Shown: positions 23,773 to 30,460 of the stretch, in pieces
How the letters are laid out: each line of letters begins with the position of its first letter
Position numbering within the stretch: position 1 is the first letter of the stretch
Assembly: GCA_945860065.1 (NCBI GenBank)
Contig: CAMAPI010000013.1
Location: 1 to 38,141 of the forward strand
Origin: Chryseobacterium gleum
Lineage (GTDB): Bacteria > Bacteroidota > Bacteroidia > Flavobacteriales_D > Crocinitomicaceae
Length of the DNA: 38,141 nt
Direction of reading: 5' to 3'
Notes under the pieces: model-generated
What the model saw: only the letters and a program-made list of their open reading frames with translations
What the model was told of the DNA's origin: nothing
Database searches by the model: none
Translations under genes and position numbers: made by a program

Positions 23773-24354
23773 AATCCACTTTCTGCAAAACGGACCTTCG
23801 TTAAAAAGCAGGTCAATCATGGACAAATTTGGCGTAAAAGGCTTGCCGTAAGAAAATACTTGTTGATAGGAGTCTAAGGCCCAATGCTCATGTAGCAAAT
23901 AATCATTTTTCGATGTGTCGCCACTGATTCCATTAAATGAATCGGTATACTGAACGGACAAACCTTGATCGAGAACTTCTTCCATTAACCTTAAACAACG
24001 CTCGTTCTTCTCCCACAAATACGTGTCATCGGAAAAAACAATCGCTTTGATTTCACTGGCGTAATCTTCAAAATAAGGGGCTAGGGCATAGGCACTGGTA
24101 ATTGCGCGCCAATGATCATTTTTCCATGTCCCGGAATGATCAATCTTCAATTCCTTTATTTGAATTTTCCGTCCACTTTCATGAAGGGTAGGAATGCTTA
24201 ATCTCAAAAGACCATTCGCTGTAAGAATTTCACATCTCGAACGAATAGTTTGTTTCTGAAAGTGTTCATGAATTTCAATGCAAGGTTCTTCCGCACTTAA
24301 AAATTTACGTAGATAATCAATTGACGGAAAATAAGCTGTTGGAAAAACAGTCAT
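23755..24354 (-). CDS. WbqC family protein
   Basis: A 199-residue WbqC-like protein (PF08889). The start MTVFPTAYFPSIDYLRKFLSAEEPCIEIHEHFQKQTIRSRCEI is the family signature, followed by LRLSIPTLHESGRKIQIKELKID and WRAITSAYALAPYFEDYAS. WbqC was first named from O-antigen loci, and its biochemical role is uncertain. The ATG at 24354 overlaps the lepB stop by one base (TGATG), so translation is coupled; a TTG one codon earlier is also possible. A lepB-wbqC order, last in the par operon, is what I recall as typical of Flavobacteria. Confidence 0.88.
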   Translation of the reverse strand: MTVFPTAYFPSIDYLRKFLSAEEPCIEIHEHFQKQTIRSRCEILTANGLLRLSIPTLHESGRKIQIKELKIDHSGTWKNDHWRAITSAYALAPYFEDYASEIKAIVFSDDTYLWEKNERCLRLMEEVLDQGLSVQYTDSFNGISGDTSKNDYLLHEHWALDSYQQVFSYGKPFTPNLSMIDLLFNEGPFCRKWILATEN

Positions 24355-26237
24355 CAATCAATCATCTTCAGGATGCGATTCCAACGTATTCCCATGTAAG
24401 CACTTTTGGAGAACCAAACGAGTGAAGCTCTACCCACAATGTGATCTTCTGGCACAAAGCCCCAAACACGTGAATCAGCAGAATTGTAGCGATTGTCCCC
24501 CATTAACCAATAGTAGTTTAAAGCGAATGTATAACTCGTTACTTTCTTACCGTCAATGAAAATCCCTGCTTTTGTTTCTTTTAGTTGATGTCCTTCATAA
24601 GCCGTAATAATGCGGCGATACCATGCGACATTTGCTAAAGTTAGTTGAATACGTTGTCCTTTTCTTGGAACTTGGAACTCCTGGAAGTCTGTTGGTGTAT
24701 TATTTACATTGAAGTCCTTCGGAAAGTAACTCAAATTAGCAATACGCTCCATAGAAGTTGGTTGATATCCTTTTTTGTGGCGGTATGCAGGCATTAAAAA
24801 CTTGGAAAGTTTGATGTGAAAATCTTTTTCGATACGTGCTTTTTCACCTTTCGTAAGCGTTAAAATATAGATGTCTGCTTCACGTGTTTCGAAATCGGAA
24901 CGTGTGCCATCTGGCGCATTTTCTAATCCATAACGCGTCATCATTTCTGTCGCAGAAGGGAAACTCACTTTAGATTTCTCAGCTGTGTATTTTAAACATT
25001 GTCCTTCGGTAACCATCGATGGTTTCCCATTCACGTACAACACAGAGTTCTCTACACGCAATACATCCCCCGGAATACCAACGCAACGTTTGATATAGTT
25101 CTCACGCTTATCAACAGGTCTAAAAGTCAACCCGCCGTGCTTTTCCGGCAATCCAACATGATCTTCTGGTCCACCTGGAAATTCTCCTGCAGCCAATTTT
25201 ACACGTGCTTTCTTCTTCCATTGTTCATGCGTTTCAATGAATAAACTGTACATCTGCGATCCAATGGTGCTATCAATTTGCTCAGTAGAGACATTTCGTT
25301 GTTGCAGGAGGTTTCTCATTTGCATTACTTTGGATTGAATTTCCTCGGAGGACTCAAACAAATAACGCGCTTCTTCATTCACAATTCCATGGTAATCATG
25401 TCCCATGAGTCCGTTTGGTGTACGTGGATCGACAATTGCCGTATCTCCAGATGGATAATTAAATACAACAACATCATTGCGATTGATTTTACGGTAACCT
25501 GGTAAACGTGTGTATGTTCCTTTCTCCAAGGTCGTATACGATTTGATGTTTACGAATGGCACAATGTTGTGTACAAGTGGGTAGGATAAGGGAGTCACCG
25601 GAACTTTGGGGCCATATGCCAATTTGTTCACGAATAAGAAGTCACCTACGAGCATCGTTTTCTCCATGGATCCCGTTGGAATTTGGAACGGTTCAAATAC
25701 ATAGGTGCGTATCACACTTGCGGCAACCAATGCCCATAAAAAGGAATCGCCCCATTCTTTCACACGTGTTTTCTCTCCGGGTTTGTCGCGACTCACCATG
25801 TCAAATCCTAAAGCAAGGACATGTCCAACCACAGGTAAGCACATGAATAATACGATATGATCTCCCCATTTTCTAATTTCTACTTCTCTAGAGTTAGACC
25901 AGTTTGTTTCATTCCCAAAGGTTGTTTCAGTGTTCGCAATCTTCGCCATAATCAAATACGGTAAGAAAATTCCTTGAAGTGTGTCCGCAAAGGAGAAGTA
26001 ACCAAAGCGTCGAATGTAGCTCACATTTGCGGCCATCCACATCACTAAATGAACACCAGGGAATAATAACAATAAGCACCACCACGGTTTGTTAGAAGTT
26101 AGTTTGAATACAACAAAATAATTGTATCCCGGAATGAATGCTTCCCATGACTCGCGTCCAGCTTTTGGGAAACTTTTCCACCACATCGCTAAATACGGGT
26201 GAACGATAATCAATAAATAGAAATAGAAAAAACTCAT
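24354..26237 (-). CDS. lepB: Signal peptidase I, long Bacteroidota form
   Basis: A 627-residue signal peptidase I, the membrane enzyme that removes signal peptides from exported proteins. Unusually long: E. coli LepB is about 324 residues. An N-terminal part with several hydrophobic stretches (roughly 1-100 and 125-150) resembles a DUF5684-like membrane domain. The SPase core starts at DSFLWALVAASVIRTYVFEPFQIPTGSM with nucleophile Ser190. The general-base Lys383 lies in ENYIKRCVGIPGD, and the last conserved box is YYWLMGDNRYNSADSRVWGFVPEDHIVG. A large insertion of about 130 residues separates Ser190 and Lys383. It overlaps wbqC and lies 7 bases behind dapB. Confidence 0.95.
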   Translation of the reverse strand: MSFFYFYLLIIVHPYLAMWWKSFPKAGRESWEAFIPGYNYFVVFKLTSNKPWWCLLLLFPGVHLVMWMAANVSYIRRFGYFSFADTLQGIFLPYLIMAKIANTETTFGNETNWSNSREVEIRKWGDHIVLFMCLPVVGHVLALGFDMVSRDKPGEKTRVKEWGDSFLWALVAASVIRTYVFEPFQIPTGSMEKTMLVGDFLFVNKLAYGPKVPVTPLSYPLVHNIVPFVNIKSYTTLEKGTYTRLPGYRKINRNDVVVFNYPSGDTAIVDPRTPNGLMGHDYHGIVNEEARYLFESSEEIQSKVMQMRNLLQQRNVSTEQIDSTIGSQMYSLFIETHEQWKKKARVKLAAGEFPGGPEDHVGLPEKHGGLTFRPVDKRENYIKRCVGIPGDVLRVENSVLYVNGKPSMVTEGQCLKYTAEKSKVSFPSATEMMTRYGLENAPDGTRSDFETREADIYILTLTKGEKARIEKDFHIKLSKFLMPAYRHKKGYQPTSMERIANLSYFPKDFNVNNTPTDFQEFQVPRKGQRIQLTLANVAWYRRIITAYEGHQLKETKAGIFIDGKKVTSYTFALNYYWLMGDNRYNSADSRVWGFVPEDHIVGRASLVWFSKSAYMGIRWNRILKMID

Positions 26238-26244
26238 AATGTCT

Positions 26245-26955
26245 TTATTTTAGTACGTCTTTCATGGTGTAAACTCCTTTTTTACCAAACAGGAATTCGG
26301 CAGCTAAAACAGCTCCTAATGCGAATCCTTTGCGGCTATGGGCAATATGTTCGATGCGAATCGTGTCGATATCCGATGTATACCTCACTTCGTGTGTTCC
26401 TGGAACATTCGGTTCGCGCACTGCGTTAATGGAAATCGCTTTATTTACTTTGTCCTCTGTAGAAAGTTGCCAGGTTGAATACGCGTCGTGTGACATGATT
26501 ATATCGTTTGCCAAACTAACTGCAGTTCCGCTCGGAGCATCTAATTTTTGAACATGGTGAATTTCTTCCATGCTCACAGTATATTCAGGATGACGGTTCA
26601 TGATTTCCGCTAATTTTCGGTTGATTTCAAAGAAAATATTGACTCCAACACTGAAATTACTTGCATGAAGTAGGCTTCCGTTGTTTTCTTGAACTATTTT
26701 TTCCACCTTGGTCAATTCCTGTTGCCATGCGGTTGTCCCAACAACGATGGGGACATTAGCTTCCATACAAGACTGAATGTGAAAAACGGCTAAGTCAGGC
26801 TGAGTAAACTCGATGGCTACATCGACATCTTCCCAATTGACTTCTTGGATCGGATGTGCACGGTTCACACATGCGGTGATTTCATGTCCACGTTCCAACG
26901 CAATTGTCTCAATTGCTTGACCCATTTTTCCATAACCAATCAATCCAATCTTCAT
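26245..26955 (-). CDS. dapB: 4-hydroxy-tetrahydrodipicolinate reductase
   Basis: A 236-residue DapB, which reduces 4-hydroxy-tetrahydrodipicolinate in the lysine/meso-diaminopimelate pathway. The NAD(P)-binding loop is IGYGKMGQAIE (5-15). The family segments VAIEFTQPD, VVGTTAWQQE, SNFSVGVNIFFEINRKLA, EIHHVQKLDAPSGTAVSLA (substrate and catalytic His/Lys region) and IAHSRKGFALGAVLAAEF are all present. The product feeds peptidoglycan cross-links as well as protein. It stands between a DUF5683 gene and lepB in one minus-strand run, gap 24 and 7 bases. Confidence 0.96.
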   Translation of the reverse strand: MKIGLIGYGKMGQAIETIALERGHEITACVNRAHPIQEVNWEDVDVAIEFTQPDLAVFHIQSCMEANVPIVVGTTAWQQELTKVEKIVQENNGSLLHASNFSVGVNIFFEINRKLAEIMNRHPEYTVSMEEIHHVQKLDAPSGTAVSLANDIIMSHDAYSTWQLSTEDKVNKAISINAVREPNVPGTHEVRYTSDIDTIRIEHIAHSRKGFALGAVLAAEFLFGKKGVYTMKDVLK

Positions 26956-26979
26956 AGCAACAAAAATACGTTTTTCACA

Positions 26980-27522
26980 TTAACGAAATTGAAACTTCAA
27001 GTGAATTCCTGCTGATCCGTATCCAAGATACGTTGGAGTGGCTTGAATGCTCAGTTTGTCACTGACATCGAAGTGTAAAAAATGGGCTTCAACACCAGCT
27101 TCAGCAATTTGAATAAAATAAACGGCGGCGCAGCCAAGAATCGACATATCCCGTTTATTTAAATAGGTTTGATATAAACTTAGCACCGCTTGATCGTCAT
27201 AAAGGTCCCATTTCGGATTTAAACTTGAAACATTATCGATTCGGTTTTGGTACTCTGTTTTAAGAGATTTTTGCGTTTGATTATTGACGGTTAAAAAATA
27301 CCCCGTCGTCCCCAAAGCAGCATAAATCAACGGTACCTTCCAAAACGCATGTTTCGGACCATTTTCTCTATGAATGCTATTGTATACTTGTCCGGCTCCT
27401 GGAAGAATCGCTGAGAAAATCATCACTTTCTTATGTTCTGGAAAAAGGGAGTCCTTGATCGCTAGTGGCTGACACCAAGACGACATGCTTGATAAAAGAA
27501 ACAAAATGAGTAGGCGAGACAT
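26980..27522 (-). CDS. DUF5683 domain membrane protein
   Basis: A 180-residue protein with a signal peptide (MSRLLILFLLSSMSSWC) and the DUF5683 pattern: KKVMIFSAILPGAGQVYN near the start, HAFWKVPLIYAALGTTGYFLTVNNQT, and YLNKRDMSILGCAAVYFIQIAEAGVEAHFLHFDVSD. Two hydrophobic segments are likely membrane-spanning. The family occurs widely in Bacteroidota, often directly after parB, and its function is not known. Its ATG overlaps the parB stop by one base (TAATG). The final strand (GSAGIHLKFQFR) has a beta-strand, aromatic-ended look, so a periplasmic or outer-membrane association is possible. Confidence 0.87.
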   Translation of the reverse strand: MSRLLILFLLSSMSSWCQPLAIKDSLFPEHKKVMIFSAILPGAGQVYNSIHRENGPKHAFWKVPLIYAALGTTGYFLTVNNQTQKSLKTEYQNRIDNVSSLNPKWDLYDDQAVLSLYQTYLNKRDMSILGCAAVYFIQIAEAGVEAHFLHFDVSDKLSIQATPTYLGYGSAGIHLKFQFR

Positions 27523-28409
27523 TATTTTTTTAATAAGGCCATAACCCGATTCAGTTCAACTTCAGAGGAGAAATGAACAACAACTTTTCCTTTACCGGCT
27601 AAATTTTTATCGATGGAAACCTTTGAACCTAATTTATCACTTAGAAAGGATGTGAAAACTTGTTCACTTGAGCTCAATCCAATTTTCTCTGATTTTGACT
27701 TGGAAATGCTTGTGCTGACAGTTGGTTTCACTAATTGCTCCACCGCCCTGACGGATAGTGATTCGTCAATAATTTGCTGGAAAGCAATTAATTGTTCTTT
27801 TTCGTCATGGATACTTAATAAGGCACGCGCATGTCCCATCGTAATTACTTGGTCACGCACCCCAGCTTGAATGATTGCGGGCAATTTTAACAAACGAATG
27901 TGATTGGCAATATGAGATCTGGATTTTGCTACTTTTTCACTCAATTGCTCATGAGTTAATTTACATTCGTCGATCAAACGCTCATAGGAGAAAGCTACTT
28001 CAATGGCATTTAAATCTTCGCGTTGAATATTTTCCACCAATGCCATTTCAAGCATGGTATGATCATTAGCAATGCGAATGTATGCAGGAACTTCTGTTAG
28101 TCCAGCAAGCTGAGAAGCTCGAAAACGTCGTTCACCAGAAATTAATTGGTAGCGATCGCGTCCCAATTTACGTACGGTCAAAGGTTGAATAATTCCATGC
28201 GTTAAAATTGATTGGCGCAATTCATCTAAGGCTTCTTTTTCAAAGTGTGTTCGCGGATTAAATGGATTAGCTTCAATGAGGTGTATATCGATTAAGGAAA
28301 CAGACCCAACCGTTGCCCCGTTCATCGAAGTGATATCTGTCTCTGAATTTTGCAGTAAGGCGCTTAAACCTCGGCCTAATGCCGGTTGTTTTTTCGAATT
28401 AGAGCTCAT
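27522..28409 (-). CDS. parB: Chromosome-partitioning protein ParB
   Basis: A 295-residue ParB, the parS-binding CTPase clamp that loads SMC and positions the replication origin. The N terminus has the LGRGLSALL motif (11-19) used to stimulate ParA. Next comes the ParB/Srx nucleotide-binding region (NPFNPRTHFEKEALDELRQSI ... ISGERRFRASQLAGL) with the CTP-binding GERRFRA box. A helix-turn-helix follows (LTHEQLSEKVAKSRSHIANHIRLLKLP), and a C-terminal dimerisation region ends in SEVELNRVMALLK. I chose the ATG at 28409; the frame opens with a TTG at 28421. It overlaps parA by 11 bases. No perfect parS site was seen in the window. Confidence 0.95.
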   Translation of the reverse strand: MSSNSKKQPALGRGLSALLQNSETDITSMNGATVGSVSLIDIHLIEANPFNPRTHFEKEALDELRQSILTHGIIQPLTVRKLGRDRYQLISGERRFRASQLAGLTEVPAYIRIANDHTMLEMALVENIQREDLNAIEVAFSYERLIDECKLTHEQLSEKVAKSRSHIANHIRLLKLPAIIQAGVRDQVITMGHARALLSIHDEKEQLIAFQQIIDESLSVRAVEQLVKPTVSTSISKSKSEKIGLSSSEQVFTSFLSDKLGSKVSIDKNLAGKGKVVVHFSSEVELNRVMALLKK

Positions 28410-29211
28410 GATCAATCTCAATTATTTTATCGTCGTTACCAATTTTGGTTAAATCATTTTTCTGTAACAATTCACGTGCAAAGTTAAGGTAATTTATAGA
28501 TCCTTTAGAGGATGCATCGTGCATGATGACTGTTGTTCCATGACTAGAAGCCTCACTTAACGTGGTATTTCGGTGTATAACCGTATCGAAAACCAATTCT
28601 TGAAAATGTGTTTTTACTTCATCCACCACTTGATTCGCTAAACGCAAACGTGTATCGTACATCGTTAAGAGCATTCCTTCTATTTCCAATGTTGGATTCA
28701 GACGTCCTTGAACGATTTTAATCGTGTTTAACAATTTACTCAATCCTTCAAGCGCAAAGTACTCACATTGAACTGGAATCATCACTGAGTCGGCCGCAAC
28801 AAGTGAATTGACCGTAATCAATCCGAGAGAAGGAGAACAGTCAATTAGAATGAAATCATAATCATCCTTCACTTTTTCCAATGTACTTTTTAACAAATAC
28901 TCACGGTTCGGAAGGTTTATCATTTCTAATTCAGCGCCGACTAAATCCAAATGAGATGGAAGAATGTATAAGTTTGGATTATTTGTAGGTAAAATAACAT
29001 CCTTTGGATGCGTGCCATTGACCAAACAATCGTAGATGTTTCGAACGGTTTTTGGGTCGAAGCCAGTCCCGGATGTCGAATTCGCCTGAGGATCAGCGTC
29101 AACGATTAAGATTTTATATTCAAGTACACCTAAACAGCCACCTAAATTTATCGTGGTCGTTGTTTTCCCTACGCCACCCTTCTGATTCGCTATTGCTATT
29201 ATTTTTCCCAT
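28399..29211 (-). CDS. parA: Chromosome-partitioning ATPase ParA (Soj)
   Basis: A 270-residue Walker-type ParA ATPase that works with ParB to segregate origins. The deviant Walker A is KGGVGKT (11-17) and the VDADPQANS segment (38-45) completes it, followed by DYDFILIDCSPSLGLITVNSL, DSVMIPVQCEYFALEGLSKLL and GMLLTMYDTRLRLANQVVDEV. It is the first gene of the parA-parB-DUF5683-dapB-lepB-wbqC run. Upstream, GAAAGATA (29223-29230) would read TATCTTTC on the minus strand, one base off the -7 consensus. In many bacteria parAB lies near the origin; nothing else here marks an origin. Confidence 0.96.
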   Translation of the reverse strand: MGKIIAIANQKGGVGKTTTTINLGGCLGVLEYKILIVDADPQANSTSGTGFDPKTVRNIYDCLVNGTHPKDVILPTNNPNLYILPSHLDLVGAELEMINLPNREYLLKSTLEKVKDDYDFILIDCSPSLGLITVNSLVAADSVMIPVQCEYFALEGLSKLLNTIKIVQGRLNPTLEIEGMLLTMYDTRLRLANQVVDEVKTHFQELVFDTVIHRNTTLSEASSHGTTVIMHDASSKGSINYLNFARELLQKNDLTKIGNDDKIIEIDHEL

Positions 29212-29361
29212 TCGATTTTTCTGAAAGATAAAAGTACGAGTTGTAGTCGTTTGTTCGACATTTTCAAGAAGGAACTTATTAACGAATTACTATTTTTTTT
29301 GTCAATTAAAATGGACTAGGCATTGTTTTGATGGAAATACGGACAGTTGATGTGCTTTTTG

Positions 29362-29369
29362 TATCTTTG
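29362..29369 (+). promoter_or_regulatory. Promoter -7 box of the FHA gene
   Basis: TATCTTTG matches the Bacteroidota TAnnTTTG -7 box and ends 23 bases before the FHA ATG. A -33 TTG at ideal distance is not present (one lies 12 bases upstream). It sits in the 181 bp divergent gap between parA and the FHA gene, in which nothing else stands out. Confidence 0.55.
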
Positions 29370-29392
29370 ATCAGAATTTACATACGAACATC

Positions 29393-29797
29393 ATGGATAA
29401 AATTCATCTTCGTATTGGCAGTGCAAGAGACAATCAATTAGTGATTGAGTCTATTGACGTTGCACCGTATCATTTAGAGTTGTTTTGTGACACATCGGGA
29501 AACGTTTTTATAACGGATCTTAAATCAGAACAGGGAACCTTTGTAAACAATAGAAGGCTAGATGGATTCCAATTATTAAAAAAAGATGACCGGGTTCGTT
29601 TTGGTCAAAATCATGAGTTTAAGTGGGAGGGATTTCTTCCGCTTGAGAAGAATGAATACCAAGATTTAGAGGAAGCAGCTATGCCGCCAAAAACGACACA
29701 AAAAGTAAGTTCCGTTTCCAACGTCAGCAACAAGCAGTTGTATGTAATTTATGGCTGTGTTCTATTTCTTATCTTACTGATGTCTTTATATCTTTAA
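29393..29797 (+). CDS. FHA-domain protein with C-terminal membrane anchor
   Basis: A 134-residue protein. The N-terminal ~85 residues are a forkhead-associated domain: LRIGSARDNQLVI (usually the GR...N motif), DVAPYHLELF, VFITDLKSEQGTFVNNRRL and LKKDDRVRFGQNHEFKW. FHA domains bind phosphothreonine peptides. A short low-complexity linker follows, and the last 18 residues (YVIYGCVLFLILLMSLYL) are one hydrophobic helix at the very end, so it looks tail-anchored in the inner membrane with the FHA domain in the cytoplasm. No Ser/Thr kinase or phosphatase is nearby. It is divergent from parA; no link to partitioning is shown by the sequence. Confidence 0.85.
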   Translation: MDKIHLRIGSARDNQLVIESIDVAPYHLELFCDTSGNVFITDLKSEQGTFVNNRRLDGFQLLKKDDRVRFGQNHEFKWEGFLPLEKNEYQDLEEAAMPPKTTQKVSSVSNVSNKQLYVIYGCVLFLILLMSLYL

Positions 29798-29893
29798 TGC
29801 AAGATAGATGATCATTTTTCTTTCTCGTCAACCATCATGGATGAAAATGAGTTAAATTGAAAAAAAACAGCAAGAAATTTGTTCAAAAAATGG

Positions 29894-29921
29894 TTGCATT
29901 CAGAAAAAATTACTAATATTG
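29894..29921 (+). promoter_or_regulatory. Promoter of rplS
   Basis: TTG (29894-29896), then 17 bases, then TAATATTG (29914-29921), one base off TAnnTTTG. The leader to the rplS ATG is about 30 bases; the 161 bp gap shows no gene. Confidence 0.55.
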
Positions 29922-29958
29922 CACCCCGTTTCTGTTTGAACGGCAAAAAAATTGTGAA

Positions 29959-30315
29959 ATGAGCATTATCAGAGAAATTCAAAAAGAACTAACAGTAGCA
30001 AACCAATTGCCTGTATTCGGTGCAGGAGATACCGTAATTGTTTCTTATAAAATTGTTGAGGGTAGCAAAGAGCGTATCCAGCAGTATCAAGGTGTTGTTT
30101 TACAACGTCGTGGAAACGGTGCAACAGAAACGTTTACCGTTCGCAAAATGTCAGGAAATATTGGTGTGGAACGTATTTTCCCAGTGAACTCTCCTTTTAT
30201 TGATGGACTTACCATCGTGAAAAGAGGAGCTGTTCGTAGAGCACGTATATTCTACTTCCGTGAGCGCACAGGTAAATCTGCACGTATCCGTGAGAAAAAG
30301 AAATTTACTGCATAA
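29959..30315 (+). CDS. rplS: 50S ribosomal protein L19
   Basis: A 118-residue ribosomal protein L19 at the 30S-50S interface. Family sequence runs throughout: [58 protein letters not shown], then [37 protein letters not shown]. Length and start are normal. Here it is a monocistronic unit with its own promoter and a strong terminator, rather than being clustered with trmD and rimM as in many bacteria. Confidence 0.98.
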   Translation: MSIIREIQKELTVANQLPVFGAGDTVIVSYKIVEGSKERIQQYQGVVLQRRGNGATETFTVRKMSGNIGVERIFPVNSPFIDGLTIVKRGAVRRARIFYFRERTGKSARIREKKKFTA

Positions 30316-30334
30316 GCTGCAGAAAAATATACAG

Positions 30335-30362
30335 AAGGGGATTCATCGAATCCCCTTTTTTT
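30335..30362 (+). terminator. Rho-independent terminator after rplS
   Basis: AAGGGGATTC (30335-30344) pairs perfectly with GAATCCCCTT (30348-30357) around ATC, followed by T, 20 bases after the rplS stop. Confidence 0.93.
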
Positions 30363-30386
30363 ATACATATTTTTTTTGATTGAGAC

Positions 30387-30444
30387 CGCAGGATTGTAAA
30401 TCCTGCGTGACGCAGGACTGCATCGCAGGATTTGTAATCCTGCG
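30387..30444. repeat. REP-like double palindrome (CGCAGGATT element)
   Basis: Two perfect palindromes stand side by side: CGCAGGATT-GTA-AATCCTGCG (30387-30407) and CGCAGGATT-TGT-AATCCTGCG (30424-30444). Between them, ACGCAGGACTGC carries a further partial copy. It sits just after the rplS terminator and just before the end of the convergent OmpA-type gene. Its compact two-hairpin form resembles REP/BIME elements mobilised by REP-associated tyrosine transposases; no such gene is in the window. A degenerate copy of the right half is at 20504-20527. Confidence 0.8.
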
Positions 30445-30460
30445 TACTTTAAAACGTTCA

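Noticed and set aside
24870-24910. parS-like TTCACGTG near position 24888
   Set aside because: It matches only the middle of the parS consensus and lies inside lepB coding sequence; a full 16-base palindrome is absent.
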